From assembly GCA_012861695.1 (NCBI GenBank), contig JAAOOA010000060.1:2386071-2450070 (forward strand): 64,000 nucleotides of DNA, read 5' to 3'. This DNA is from Trematomus loennbergii. Taxonomy: Eukaryota; Chordata; Actinopteri; Perciformes; Nototheniidae. The notes beneath the pieces are model-generated. The model worked only from the letters and a program-made list of their open reading frames with translations, did no database searches and had not been told where the DNA came from. The position numbers and the translations under genes were made by a program. Below, piece after piece: positions 23,944 through 36,584 of this stretch (positions within the stretch are counted from its first letter, which is position 1; every line of letters begins with the position of its first letter).

Positions 23944-24499
23944 TGAAACAGTTTCTACATGCAAGAGAACATTCTATAAATACTCCACATACACTTAAGC
24001 ACATTAGAAGAAGAGAAACAACTTGTCATAGGAGCAGATGAGTGTTCACCCCTGACAGCAAGAAGGTCCAACCTGAGGGTATATCTACATATGATCTTAA
24101 AATGTGAACGTGGCCCTTTAAAAAGACAGGCGGGATGGCTCATCCCAGCCTGGAGGTCCCAGTGTCTGGGGCGGGCTGGATGTCTTTCATCCTAACTATA
24201 TGTTGTCACCTCACCCTCACCCCTCACTGTGGAACATTATCCCACTAACACTTCATATTACTTGAGCTGACACACTCTGCCATGGGCGTCAACATTGTGT
24301 ACTATACTAATATAAACAGGACAGTGGGGAAGTAATTGGCTTAAGCACTGTCCTATGAAGAATACACCACGTGCAGTATATTTGGAATTATCAAGATCCA
24401 TATGTCGCATGTCACTGGGATTCTAAAGGTTTCTGATTTGTTGATCATTTAATCTGCCCATATCTGAGTGCAGGCAAACTGCATTGAAGAAAATGGTTA

Positions 24500-25281
24500 C
24501 CCACATAGCATATAGCTTTTTGTAGGCCGACCTGGAAGTGAGCATCGCATCCCCCCCACAAAAAGATTTCTTAAATTGCAGAAAATAAGATCTTTGGCAA
24601 CACAAATTTATATTATTTACACATTTTGTTGAGCATGATAATCTTCACATATTAACACCACTTTTATAATTTGAAGCGATAATGCAAAAGCCAGAAGTAA
24701 AAAGCTAATGTTAGGGTATAAAGGAACTTCATCACGGTTGCATGGCTGCTAAGCTAAAGGCAGCTAATATACTGTACAGCGTGATGACGATAAATTCACC
24801 ACTCGGGTATTTACTGACATATTTTATGTTGTAGAAAAAAAAGTTACAATCTCTTCAGCTCGTGTTAACAACATACCTTATTTCAGTAACCTAACCAAAA
24901 ACTAAGTCTAAAAACTTGGCTTTGAGACGTGGAAACCGGAAAAAATACTAATTCCTGCATTACACTGTTGAAAAAGTATAGGAAATAGTCAGAGAATGCT
25001 CTATTTTAAAATTAGATGTCTTTTAGAGCCTTAATGTGGACTGCAGTAGTCTAAGGTTGGCTTTTAGCCTAGATGACTGTGCAATGTGGGGATTTAAAAG
25101 CTCCAATGACCCCCCTCTTGTGTCTCGAACACATCTTCCATTTCAATGACGCACCATGGGTCCTGTTTTCTAGTTCACTCTGAACAAGAGCTTTTCCTTC
25201 GTGTAGAAACTTCTCGTCAGCTCCTGTCCTTCTGCCTAACCCGTTATTTGGAGAAAATGATGGATGATAGGTCCCCTTAAA
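24500..25281. repeat. Unclassified dispersed repeat, copy 2
   Basis: The left 290 bp resembles 1080-1380. The right end reads GATGGATGATAGGTCCCCTTAA, close to the end of family A TTAA elements, which suggests it may be a diverged TTAA element. The ends are uncertain. Confidence 0.4.
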
Positions 25282-27748
25282 TGAAGTCTCCTTTATGAGT
25301 TACTACATTCACTTTATTACACTATGTATTGATCTTGGCCTCGTTAGGTAGCTGCCATGGCAGCAAAAGGAAGAAATCTCGTAATTCTGTACCCTGGAGT
25401 CCAAGAAATACACAAAAAAAAGGTATGAAAAAGGGCTATATTTGAAAAATTGACTTAGTTAGAATGATACTGCAGTTGCAAGATCATTTGCTGAATCCTC
25501 GATAAGTTACTGTTAATGTAGCATTAACAAAAATCTGTCCATAATAAGATAGGAAATCCTGTAGAGCATATATGGTGAAACTATTCAGCAGCTAGATGTA
25601 TTTTCTGGCAGCAGGGCTGGGCAGTAATCAGCTGTTCAAAAATGTAATGTTGCAAAAAGCAGACGGGGAGAGTCACAAGCCTCTGCTCTATACAATTATT
25701 TAGAAAATGTCGAACAAATCCTTAAGTTCAGAGGACATTCTGAAGTGGCATGGGAGCATGTGTCAGGGCTTTGGATACATGTTTTGAATTTGTGAAGGAA
25801 GCATATTGAAGCTTAAAACAGCTGTTGAGTTGCTTTTCAAGTTGAAGACAGATAGAATTTTTGTTTTTTAGAAAGCTCCAGCAAGTCAACAAGCAGGCCA
25901 GGAAGGAGGAGGGTTTTAGGTCCTGGAGTAAGCATTCCACAAGTTATCATTTAAACTGCTTCTTATGAAATCATTGTATTTTTATTAACATGAATCAGTG
26001 TCCATCAAAGCAGCCAAGCTGCGCCCTTATGTTTTTTCTGTTTCTTTGTGATGTAACTAGGTGGGTTGGTTTGCAAGCGAGTACAACTTCTCCCTTCATT
26101 CCTCATTGAAATGAATGGGGAGAAAATCCAGTAGCAGGGCATTAGCACATCTCCAGGAAAATAGAGTTTACTGGGGTTGATCTATTACAATAATACTGGT
26201 CTGATTTTTTAAGAGGATATGTACCAAACAAGGGTTGATCTCTATGAGGTTAGAAAGTCATCAACAGCCACGGAAAACATACAGAAAACATATGTACATC
26301 TGTATATCTGTATATGTATACAAAAAACTAAACTTAAAGAAGAAATATAAAATAGAGTTGTTCTATTGGGTTCTTACTTATCAGTTAGATGTTGTACATT
26401 ATGTGCTCTATGAAGGATTTTCAACATTCGATCAATGCGCACAAAAAAAGTATAATTTAGACGCCAAATAATTACATTCTTAATAGTTTTGAATGACGGT
26501 GGAGAACACTTGAAGAAAGCTATCTTTGTATCTTTCTACACCTTCATTTGCCAGTGTGGTTGAACAATTGTACAGCCTTTTTGTTTCAATGCAACAAAAA
26601 AAGTATCATTAAAGATGATTCAAGCATACAGTATAGAACAGTCCTCTAGCAATCTGACTTTATCCAATCAAGCATTTTCTCAAATACAGCACAGCATGTT
26701 GCCATAGTGTGTAATATGTAGCAGGCAGAGCAGCAAATAGAAATAATAAAACTATTTGGAACTCTAGTACAAACTAGAGAATGCAATTCCTGAAGAAATT
26801 GCTAGTGGGAATGCTTTATGCTGAAAAGCTGACGCTGAATTGCTATGCTGAAATGTAATGTGTAAGAAGAAAGTGAAGAATTTAGATTGAAATGATACAT
26901 GAACACTGGGGGCTTGAATGTGTGATGAGAGAAGAAAGTAAAAAAGCTTGGAAAAGCAGCAGAATATTTGAACTGCAAACTTTTGAACTAACTTGATGGC
27001 GAATGATCTGTCGCCATGGCAACGGTATTTGATGACACCCCATAATACGCTTAGATATGTTGATGGCTGCATCGTTACCAAACCTGTGAAGTTTTGGGCT
27101 GTTTGGAGTGTTCCATGACACAGGTGTTTATATTTGAGCTAACGACGTGTCCAGACCAAACCAAGGTTTCCATGGTGATGTGCAGTAATCAGTGAGAGGA
27201 GCGCATTTGCATTGTTCTGAATGAGAGATAAACCTCTTACATGTGAACGTTTTGTTGAAGAACCGTAACAGATATCGGTGAAATTTCAACGCGTGCATCT
27301 GAAGTGTGCTTTTTGTGTACTTTCGGGTTAATAATGTGGCCTTTTTGGTAGATTAACTAAAGGTGTGCGGCTGTGCTGTGAGGAAAGATGAGCCTGAATG
27401 TACAATGGGCTTTAATGGAGACATGTTGAAAGTTTTTGTCACTTCATGACCTCAAGAGGCATTTTGATCAATTGTTTTGCTTAATTTTTAATTTTTTTTA
27501 AAGCTACGAGATGTTTTCCTACGTTTCTCATGAAAAATGATGTCTCAGGAATGTAGGGTTTGGGAATTATGGCAGGTTTAAAAAAAAATATGAAGGCGAA
27601 TTTCAATCTGTCCTCCACTCTAGCTGTGACATCACGCACTCTAGAATCTGAAGAAGGCCTCTTTACCAAGGTCTGAACAATGTTTAATATCTCTAAAAGT
27701 AAGAATCAGATTGAAAAGTTGTGTAACACGAATAATGTCAGAAAGATG

Positions 27749-28394
27749 TGTTACGACCCTGGGTCGTTATGTCATTTGGGTGTAGATATTTTTCCCTCCT
27801 CCTGTGTCTGAGTGTGTGTGAGTGAGCAAGCAGGTGGTGCCCGTTAGCTGATTAGCTACCTTCAACCTGCTGATTGGTCCACCTAAGGAGACGGGAGCAT
27901 ATTAAGCTGCAGCCGTGCAGTTCCTCGGCCCCTCTCTCTGACTCGACTTCTCCTACTCCCAACATTGTTGCGTTTATATCTGTCCTGTTGTGCTGTGGTC
28001 CTACTTATAAGTAGGACGCATTTGCATTGGTTTGTCTTGAAAACCTCAGAAAAGAAACTACTTTAACCTGTCCTTGTTGGACATGCTTTAATTTATGCGA
28101 AAGTGTGAAACCATTTTCTTTTGGTTGATTCTCGTTTTCTCCTGTTTATACTGTATGTCAAAGTAGGTACAGTAAGAAGCCTGTACGTTTATTTTTCTTA
28201 TTGGTTAGGCAATATTTTTGTGTTCAGAGATTTGTTTGTTTTGTGGGTTGTTGCGCTTCTTTGTAAAAAACTTTGGTAATTACATTTACCAAACGGCATT
28301 CTCTGTCTCGGTGTCCATGTTCTTGGGAGTGGGAAAAGTGGGGAGAGTACAAATGTTATGCTGCGCCTAGGTTCCCCTAGACCTGGGCGTAACA
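27749..28394. mobile_element. Solo LTR, 646 bp
   Basis: It begins TGTTACGACCCTGGG and ends GACCTGGGCGTAACA, with GATG on both sides (27745-27748 and 28395-28398). Removing it restores sequence colinear with the other copy of the host element near 49420-49445. A TATA-like CATATTAAG at about 27899 followed by a GC-rich leader would fit a U3-R boundary on the + strand. No internal coding region is present. Confidence 0.85.
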
Positions 28395-28710
28395 GATGTG
28401 TAACATTTTAAAGTTGGAATGAGGTTTCTGAGTGAAAGTATGAAGGAGCAGTTAGCAGTTGAAGTGCATGAAGATTGTTCGAGTCTGAAGAGTTTCTCCA
28501 TTGACTTCAATGTTAAAAATTTGATGAATTATGGGATGTATCTCTGGAATTATGAAAGTTATGAATAAGAAAAGTAATAGCCATCGATTCCCGACCGAGC
28601 TGAACGTTTTGATGTTTGAACGGAGTTTCTGCGATGCAGAATGTGGGAGAAGAAGAGCAGCAAAATAACCCGGCGGAATAATAATAAAGAATTTCGTGCG
28701 TAGCATAACA

Positions 28711-28741
28711 AGTAGTGGGAATGCTGTATCGGCATTCCCAC
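28711..28741. repeat. Terminal palindrome of the AGTGGGAATGC element
   Basis: AGTGGGAATGC, a short loop, then GCATTCCCACT. The equivalent in the other copy is 49095-49123 with 13-bp arms and a 3-nt loop. Confidence 0.85.
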
Positions 28742-30012
28742 TAAATTAAATGTCAGACAATATATTCCTGTCTTTGCAACAACTTTGGAAAGGTTTTAAC
28801 TTGGTGAACTAAGTATTGATTTTGACTGTTAAAAATGCTGAACTCCTCGTGACTGAAATAAAGAAGAATTTGTGCTGTGATCTAAAAACAAAAGACTCAC
28901 GTTTTTGTTCACATTATAAAATGTGATTACATCACACGGTATTAGAGGTGCAGTTATATGTAAGATACAGTGATGGGGTTTATCTCAGAGAGAAATCTAA
29001 ATGTGGTGATGGGAGTGATCATAATGTGTCCCTGCATCTCCATCTGTCTCCCCTGCTCGGGTCCTCTGGGTTCAACTCATCTTCTCTTTCATCTTCTCAC
29101 TTTATCCCCTTATCTCTATCTTTTTTTCACTTTTTTGTCTGCCTCACATTCCCTCAGCACTGGCAAACCAGCGCACCTCCAAAGTGTGCCGTGTGCAGCC
29201 TGCTTGACCTTTGCGCCCTGTCCACTCTCTCTTCAGCCCCCTACTGTAGTTTCCAGGAAGAGAGATCCATGTCTAAACAGTGGAAAGAATAAAAGTCAGT
29301 TAATTCCACCTCATTACGTAAATGCTCTCTGCTCTTATGAGCCCTGACCACAGCTTTAAATGACACGAGTAAACTCTGGTCAATAGCGTGCTGTGGGAGC
29401 GTGCCTACGTCATCAGACTCGTTTACAGAGAGCGGAGAGGAGGTCCATGAAAGGAAAAGGAGAGGGCATCTGACAAGTGAAGCAATGAAGAAGAGGAAAT
29501 GTTCTTACCCACACAGGCTCCGCCCACTTTTGTACTCTGGGTAATATTCTTCTCCACTACACGCCCACACACACCCAAGAAATGTGCATATATGAAGTTA
29601 GCTACTTGAATATGTACAGATCACACAGTTTATAATGAGAATATGCTACTGTCTGTTATGCTTTTAGTTTTCTGCAATCAGCAAATTGCACACTCACTTG
29701 AAGCCGTTAAGGATCAGTAGGGTTGATGTTTTGGCCCAACATGGCGCACATTCGCTGGGGTTCCACACCCTGTACCAATACAGTCCAGTAAACGGGGAGT
29801 GTGTGTGAGTTAGATCGAAAGTTACACATTACGAAGAGCCCTCTACCACCCTGTCTCTCTATTGGACAACAGACAGTGGCAGAGCTGCCTTTTCTACTGT
29901 GTGGTCTGCACACAGTCCGGTATGCTCGTCCTGATTGGCCGGCTAATTCTTGTGGTTGAATTTGCGTGTTATTGTAGAAGAATATAACTCATAGAGTACA
30001 GTACACGGTACA

Positions 30013-30180
30013 GGGCGTCAGGTAGTTCAGTGGTTAGAGGTATCCACTACCAAGTACAAGGGTTTGACTCCCCAGCCGGACGAAGTATTAAGCAATGTCC
30101 TCCCCTCTGTCCCCCTTCAACACTGCATCTTGAATAAAGGCAATCTCTGGCCAACAAAATACTTACATTTTTTTTTAAAA
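30013..30180 (+). mobile_element. tRNA-derived SINE
   Basis: A box TAGTTCAGTGG (30023-30033) fits the consensus TRGYNNARNGG exactly. The B box GGTTTGACTCC (30061-30071) fits GGTTCGANTCC with one difference. The spacing of 38 bp between box starts is as in tRNA genes. The tRNA-like head is followed by a tRNA-unrelated body and AATAAAGGCAA, ending in a T/A-rich tail. It does not fold as a complete tRNA, so a SINE is more likely than a tRNA gene. Confidence 0.75.
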
Positions 30181-30323
30181 GACTGTGTTTATATAACTAG
30201 GGTTATACTATAGAACATATGTTCATAAAATATCAGTTCCTGCTAGAAAAGATGACTTTTGTTATGGACCGTGGTTTGTCTGTTGGCTGTCCTCAAAGCC
30301 TCCACTGTGCTCCTGCCACTGAC

Positions 30324-30450
30324 CTATGACGCAGAAAGGCTTCCTGGCGAAGCGGAGGCGTCCCTGCCACCCTCTGTAGCGACAGCAGCATCCTGCCGAC
30401 CAGATACGCACAATGTACTCCAACCCAAACACCACGATCATCACAAACTC
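30324..30450 (-). CDS. kcnq5: kcnq5 exon 3 (S2 and S2-S3 linker)
   Basis: This 127-bp exon lies between acceptor ttgaacag and donor ATAG|GTCAGT. It encodes [20 protein letters not shown] followed by [20 protein letters not shown] and VI, with one base left over for the aspartate completed in exon 4. [17 protein letters not shown] is S2, including the conserved acidic residue that faces the gating charges. [19 protein letters not shown] is the basic S2-S3 linker implicated in phosphoinositide binding in KCNQ channels. The length of 127 bp is usual for this exon. Confidence 0.94.
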
Positions 30451-32672
30451 CTGTTCAAAGACACAGAAACAACAGTTTTTTAGACACGAGGTAATGATGG
30501 TAACAGAATATACAGTACGAATGTGGTTTGCATTACATCTGTTATTGTCAGTGTGGATTGGAAATACATACTCAGATGTTATTTACTATAAATATTGGTA
30601 CATTTATACTGATCACTATGGCAACATTTTCTAAACTTTGTCATTCATGAGACGTAACAACTTGTGAGTGCAAATGGTAACATCCAAACATTACAATTAG
30701 GCTTCAAAACCTTGTTAATGTCTCAGTAAATTGGCCAATGCCACCAAAAAGAGAGGTTTGGTCACTGTGTTAGCGGTTAGCTTCAACTGATCAATATTTC
30801 AGGATTTTTTTTGGCAGTCAACCTTGGTAGGGTTTCTTTGGAAATAATATATACTTTGTTCACAGCCTGCTATTCAAGAAGGTCACAGTTTTTTACATTT
30901 TGTCAGAATTTATTTTTCTATGAAAATCAATACCATACTACTCTACCTTAGTACAGAGCAAAGGATATGCACAGTTTGTCTGTGTAGCAGTGTGTTACAT
31001 GTATTGTAAATGAACCATTCATCTTTCTTTTGAAATTAAACACAGAGTTAAATTAAAATGTGTGCCAAAAAACACACAACAACCATTCAAATAAACGCGA
31101 CATGTGAATTACATTTGTTTTGAACAAAAAACGAATTGTTTGGATCTAGATATTTGAAAAGTAATCCTAGTTCAAGAATTGAGTCAAACCAAAAGGGAAA
31201 AACAGAGTATTGTATCTTCTAAAATCTTCCTGGCTTGGCTCCCATTAGAGTCTAATGGGAGCCAAGCCTAGTCTAATGATTAGACAGTGCATTTTTCAAG
31301 TGAGTAAATGAGCGACTGTATAAAAGGCGACCTTTGGTCCAGGTAAGAGGCTTTTGAAAAACATGTTGAGTTTTTTTTAAGCATCTTCAGCTTTAGTTCT
31401 CTTCTGTTCCAATCTCTTTCTTAAGGTAACTCGGAACTCCATTTAGTGCACTTAAGAAAAGAACAGTTCGAGGGTAGACACTTAAACAATAGAGGCAATC
31501 ATCTAGAAGTCTAGGTCTGCTATCCATTAAAGAGAAGGTGAAATCTGAATTCAGTACTTTCAGTTATTCTCACTCATTTTGGTGTATTTTCTTTTTTAAA
31601 CAAGCTCAAATCTCTCTTCCTTTGAGCAAATTGCAGATGCTCTGGCACATGTACTGTGTACAATTGGCACAATAACTAATTCTAAATGAAAATGTCAAAC
31701 TCTTTAAAACATCTTACATGTAAAAGCCATCAAATCAAAATGATCCTTATAACATTTGATGGAAATACATTTATATTTCCCATAAATATCTTTGCAATTG
31801 TTTTACATATTAAGGATGTACAATTTCTTGGATTTTGCTAAAGGATTTGTTTGTTTTTAGCATGGTTGTAATTTTGTGGCAAGCTTTCTGTTTCCTGTAT
31901 ATGATTTTACATAAGCGTTTGGAAGAATTACTACATAAATACATAAATATTAATACACCTATTTCAGTAGAACTAATTTGAGACACATTTGACTTCCTAT
32001 ACGGAATTTATAATCTGAGGGGGCCGTGCTAGGGCCAGTGAGGGACAAAGGAGACAAAGTGTTCAAGATTTTAAAACGTTTAGATTGGTACAAAGTTATA
32101 TCGCAAAAAAGAACATAAAATACTGTTGTAAAAAAATTGTGTAAATTACTGTGTTATAATTTGAGTGGAGATACTTATTTGTTGTTCCTTTGGCCCAGGT
32201 TAAAGCACAGTCTGTTCTGCAACATTATCACAAATTGTATTATCAAAGATTCCTCTTTTGGACGGGGTCACAAGGGGTTTGATTCTCAGTGTTACAGGGG
32301 CCTGTTGGCCCTCCCAGAACCGCCTATCGATGCCACACTTTTATTCCCGGAATCATGGAAAAGGCTTAGAAACAGCATTAGTTCTGAACACCTAACCCTA
32401 ACCTTAATCCCTAACATACACTATTTCAGTTATTGACAATTGACATTGATTGAAAGCAATAAGAGCAGTGAAAGACACAACAAAACCCAAAAATATTACT
32501 TTACGTTACTATTTTATTGGCGGGGCTTATTCATTGTGAGGATGTAGTTTGAAATGAGAAAAAGATGAATATTAAGGAAATAAAAAACTAAGGGCATTTC
32601 TAAGGCAAATCAAAACTAAAGTGGTATTTTGTTGATGGAAAAATATTTTTGGCTGATGATGTGCATTCCTAC
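30451..32672 (-). other. kcnq5: kcnq5 intron 2
   Basis: A 2.2-kb intron with no transposon I can name. The one distinct structure is the perfect 18-bp-arm hairpin at 31232-31268. A short run resembling CCTAA telomere units is at about 32390-32410 but is too degenerate to call. Confidence 0.7.
31232..31268. repeat. Perfect hairpin, 18-bp arms, 1-nt loop
   Basis: GGCTTGGCTCCCATTAGA, G, then its exact reverse complement; intron 2. Confidence 0.95.
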
Positions 32673-32763
32673 CAGAATGAGGAGGCAGTAGGAGGAGAAG
32701 TCCTGATGAGCCGGGATGGTGGAGAACACAGAGAGGACCAGGCAGCTGAACACCAGCACAAAC
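32673..32763 (-). CDS. kcnq5: kcnq5 exon 2 (rest of S1 and S1-S2 loop)
   Basis: This 91-bp exon lies between acceptor tctgtttag and donor CTG|GTAGGA. The first base finishes a codon from exon 1, then 30 codons read FVLVFSCLVLSVFSTIPAHQ followed by DFSSYCLLIL. FVLVFSCLVLSVFST is the second half of S1; IPAHQDFSSYCLLIL is the S1-S2 extracellular loop and the start of S2. In mammals the same exon is also 91 bp and reads FLLVFGCLILSVFSTIPEH and so on, so the match is clear but this is the least conserved of the seven exons. Exon 1 should contain a long open frame and none fits on the minus strand between here and 64000. Confidence 0.92.
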
Positions 32764-33143
32764 CTAAACAGAACAACAGAAACACGTCAATACAACATAC
32801 GCACAAAACTGTGATGACATCAATGGCCTGACCTCTGAAACAACCACAATGATCATCAGATGAAATCCAAAATGTACCAAACATAATTTCCACTGGTCAC
32901 AAATGTGCTGTTGATCACAGAAATGTGCGCTGAAGTGGAATTGTCCGCTTTATTTTCCTCTGTGACAGACTCTTGAACCCATTCTGGCACTGAGGGACGA
33001 GCAGAACACGAACAACCTGGCAGCACAATCACAGAACCTATTTCCTCTCCGCAGTGAACCGTGAGGCCGGCCATTATTCAATTTCCTGAGATATCAAGTT
33101 AATCATGCTTGTTTGTGTAACATGATTTGCAAGAAACAAGCAC

Positions 33144-33536
33144 TTAAACTGCGGCTATTGGAAAACAAGCAACATCCGACCATTTCCACACTCCGACTGT
33201 CGCTCCCTCCGCCAGGAACCCGTAGCCTGCCATCTCCGTAACCATAACATTTTTTTTTTCCATCGCGTAGATCTTCCAAAAACACATCGTTGTCTGAAAT
33301 AGGAGCGAGGGGTTTAGAGTTACGGGGGCTGTTGATGCTAAACAGTGAAAGCACATCTGTGTTTTATCATCCTGGATCTCCTCTTGAGCATGCTGGTTGA
33401 CAAGCTCTGTGCGTATTTCTCTTTCAAGGAGAGGCTTCAGTAGATCACACATTGGCTTGTATAAGCAGTCATGTCCTACTTCATGTTTGTCCAGTAGCAT
33501 ACAAATAATTGCAATTGTCGCCTTTTTGCTAAGCAT
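33144..33536 (-). other. Unrecognised 130-codon open frame
   Basis: The frame MLSKKATIAIICMLLDKHEV continues with LYKPMCDLLKPLLEREIRTE and then a less protein-like second half. The frame can be extended a little upstream (KFSTYLDAKRL) before a stop. I do not recognise a family. Amino-acid composition of the first 55 residues looks like real protein, so a decayed transposon frame or retrocopy is possible, but chance is not excluded. Confidence 0.2.
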
Positions 33537-34238
33537 TAACCTTTTTGCGTCTAAATATGTGGAGAACTTTCACTTTCAGGCAACTGGTGTTTCGCCAGTA
33601 TGGACAGAAAGAACTGTAAGTGCAACTCCAGTCATTTGGGGGGGGAAGACCTTGCCTAATGGTTCTACAAACCAGAGTCGAACCTACGTACCTGGCACAG
33701 GGACCACATATTGGGTTTTTTTGGGCCAAAAGTTCCTTTATTGAAGAGACAGAGTTAAATCTGGAGAAGGAGGGGTGGATCCTGTAAATGATGGCTGAAC
33801 CCCGGTCCTCTGCAAGAGTCCCAGTGAATGGGCTGCAACTGGACACAATGGATAGATGATGCACTCACAAATGAGACATACTTTGCCATTACTGCTGCCC
33901 AAATAAAACAGATTGTAACCTTGAATAAAATTACGGATGATATTTGGGATAATGTGAGTTCACAACGCCACAACATATATCATAAGAATGTTGTCGTTTG
34001 CGGGCATTTTATTACTGAAATGTTAAATATTATACCTTTATGTTGATATAGTGAACTTGCAATATTTGGTAATCGTACTTCTGTCAAGTCTGTCAAGTAT
34101 TCATATTCACTCTCTTTTAGCTACATTTTTGGTCTCCAACACCTCCTGTGGATGATCTGCCTCTTTAGCTGCTAAATGTTCTACTATGTTCACCAGCTAG
34201 CAGCTAGCTCGATCAAAGAGTTTGAAAGAAGTCTTTAA

Positions 34239-35416
34239 CCTCTTAAGCCCTGAGCCTGTTTTTCAGGTCTCAGGCTCGAAAATGACATTCCCAGAACAAA
34301 TGACCATATCTTCACTTCTAAAAGGGTTAAATTAATAATCTTTATTCTCAAAGTAATGATAAACCTGTGAGTTGGATGTAGAAAAGTCAGAATCAATATA
34401 GATGTTTTTTATTTTAAAGAAAATTCAGATTTTACATAGTAAAAAACTGTAAATTATAGTGTCCGTCCAAAAATTATTTTTTACAGATAGTGAAAACTAC
34501 CCTTGGATGATGGGTTAGTAGACTAAAAGCTTTAGGAATCCAAAGTACAACATATAATAAGTACCCTGTATCAAGATTGATGCAAAACAAGTGACATTTG
34601 ACCTTTTTAGAGAGATTTAGCCAAAAAACCCCACTTCTGGGGTCATTTGGGTGGATTTGACCTATCTCTGGCCCCCCTTGGTCGATTTTGATGAATGAAA
34701 TCTCTTTATAACCGCTAGAGCCAATGGAATCGAGGGAAAGTTATATACACACCAAACGTTAACAAATAAGGAGTGAGAGTGACGCGTTACCAAAACCGGA
34801 AGCTGCATACACTCTGGTGGCTACCATTAGCAGCTAACTTTTCCGCTCCGATTTTTACATAAAAAATGGAATTATGGATTATAAATAATTTTTTCAAAGG
34901 CACAGGTACATTATCAACCTATGGATCAACAGTTGTAGCCTTTTTTTTCCGTTTTAATGCCATTGAACACGTCTTTTGACCTAATTGACAGCTACGGTGA
35001 GACGATCTGCCGTAAAAGCTCCGTAAAGGTACGTGTTGTGATGTCTGTGTTTGCTTCCCCTGTCGCAAGTTCGGATCGCTCAGTGATGATACTATACCTA
35101 AATAATCTGTGGAGTCTCAGCTTTAATAGGCTATATTGTATGTGCAGCTACGATAAGTAATAAGGGTATCTTTATCTTGAATTGTGTGCCGCAGTGTGTT
35201 AGAATTTTTTCGCTCAGGGGTCATTTAGACGCTTCTTATGAGACTTGTGTTTTGTTTTGGTAAAAATGGTTCATATCTTCAGTTAGCTGAGATTCTTCCC
35301 GTTAATCTGGTGCTACACATTAATAGTTTCATAAATGTTAAGAAGCCCTGAGACATTATCTCGAAAAAAACAAACGGTGGGAGGGGTCCAATGGGGGGAC
35401 CGCCGTGCTTAAGAGG
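34239..35416 (+). mobile_element. TTAA-flanked element, family B, copy 2
   Basis: Same ends as copy 1 (CCTCTTAAGC and GCTTAAGAGG) and TTAA at 34235-34238 and 35417-35420. It has about 60 bp extra near 34440-34490. The direct orientation relative to 21364-22496 means the pair flanks kcnq5 exons 4, 3 and 2. Confidence 0.88.
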
Positions 35417-36584
35417 TTAAAGCCTGAACAAATGGCCCAATCAGGATTACATTCTGTGTTTGAAAGGCGCATGTGTGGAAATGGTGGGTGTGCAGAAGGG
35501 GACAGTGTTCCATAGCTTGCAATACAATACAGGACTGTGTTTACATGACCCCATATGGGCCCTATTTATCATCCAGAGAGGTCAGAGGTCGCCATTTTAT
35601 ATGATTATATCATTTTCCTAGGCCCGTAGATTCTCATCTTGCTCTGTGAAAGTGAAATAAAAGCAAGTATCAAAAATGTGAGGTTTGCTCTGTTGACATT
35701 TCGAAAATGTGATTAACTGTACTTTGATTTGAGGAAAACATCTAGTGACAAGCATTGTGGCGCTGTCATGGGAAAAGCAAGCTCCTTGTCACCGGTACAC
35801 CTACGCCTCACACACTTACAAGGTTGTCAGAGCGAAAATTACACAGTGACAATCATCCATAGCCAAACTTGCGGTTCCAGTCTAAATATATTTACTTGTA
35901 AAGGGGATAGAGAATTAGTGAAAAGCACCCTTAAGCATCATTAAGCTCTCAACGAAGTTCACTAATCAATCCTACAAACTACAGTTCTCAGCTGGTCTCT
36001 GTGTGTCACAATGCCCGGATATCACAGGCGGCTCGATTCATCTGGAGTGTGTCGCTCAGCACTTCCAGCAGAGTGTTCGCTCTTAACCTTCCAAACAGCC
36101 ACTGCTGTACATGAAAATTGCTTATATATTCACACCAGCGCAATAGCATAGAGACGTCTGTCCATCCACCCACTCACACAGTCACCTCTTTCAAATGCGT
36201 CCTGCATTCACATACAAACAGAAAGAGAGGAGTGGGAAGTGGTGCTCTCATTTACATAATTGAATGGGTTGTTAGACTAATGGCAAACCCTGCAGCAGTG
36301 TTTTATAGCCTATTGTACGTCATCATTTCAAATTCAATGGTGGATAAAAACAGTCACGGGGTGTCGCAAGGTGAATAGAAGAGTAATATTATTACATGTT
36401 CCAAGTATACCAATATTCCAAGTTTGATCATTTAAAATTCAATTCCTATACCGGCTGCTTACAATGATCTATGATCTACAATGTCAGTGACCTGTAGACC
36501 CACCTGCTGACGGTGTTTCTCAGTGTAACCATCACTCTGACGATCATCAAAAACGACTGTTTGTGTGTTAGTTTGGTATTTCAA

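Larger units (their letters stand above)
26802..28741 (-). mobile_element. DNA element with AGTGGGAATGC ends, split by an LTR
   Basis: AGTGGGAATGCT occurs at the left end (26802) and the reverse complement of AGTGGGAATGC at the right end (28741). The right end is itself a palindrome (28711-28741). The interior matches the copy at 49095-49735 in the opposite direction over several hundred bases (for example the TTCATAACTTTCATAATTCC and GAAACTCCGTTCAAACATC regions). A solo LTR (27749-28394) splits it. No transposase frame is recognised and I cannot assign a superfamily. Confidence 0.7.

Noticed and set aside
28948..29347. Two overlapping frames of 114 and 125 codons, serine/leucine-rich
   Set aside because: Low-complexity CT-rich sequence open in two frames at once; no motif, no splice context.
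30013..30085. A functional tRNA gene
   Set aside because: A and B boxes are good but a full cloverleaf and acceptor stem are not convincing and a SINE-type tail follows.
34957..35160. 67-codon frame inside a family B TTAA element, partly open in the other copy
   Set aside because: Broken in the copy at 21364-22496 and without recognisable motifs.
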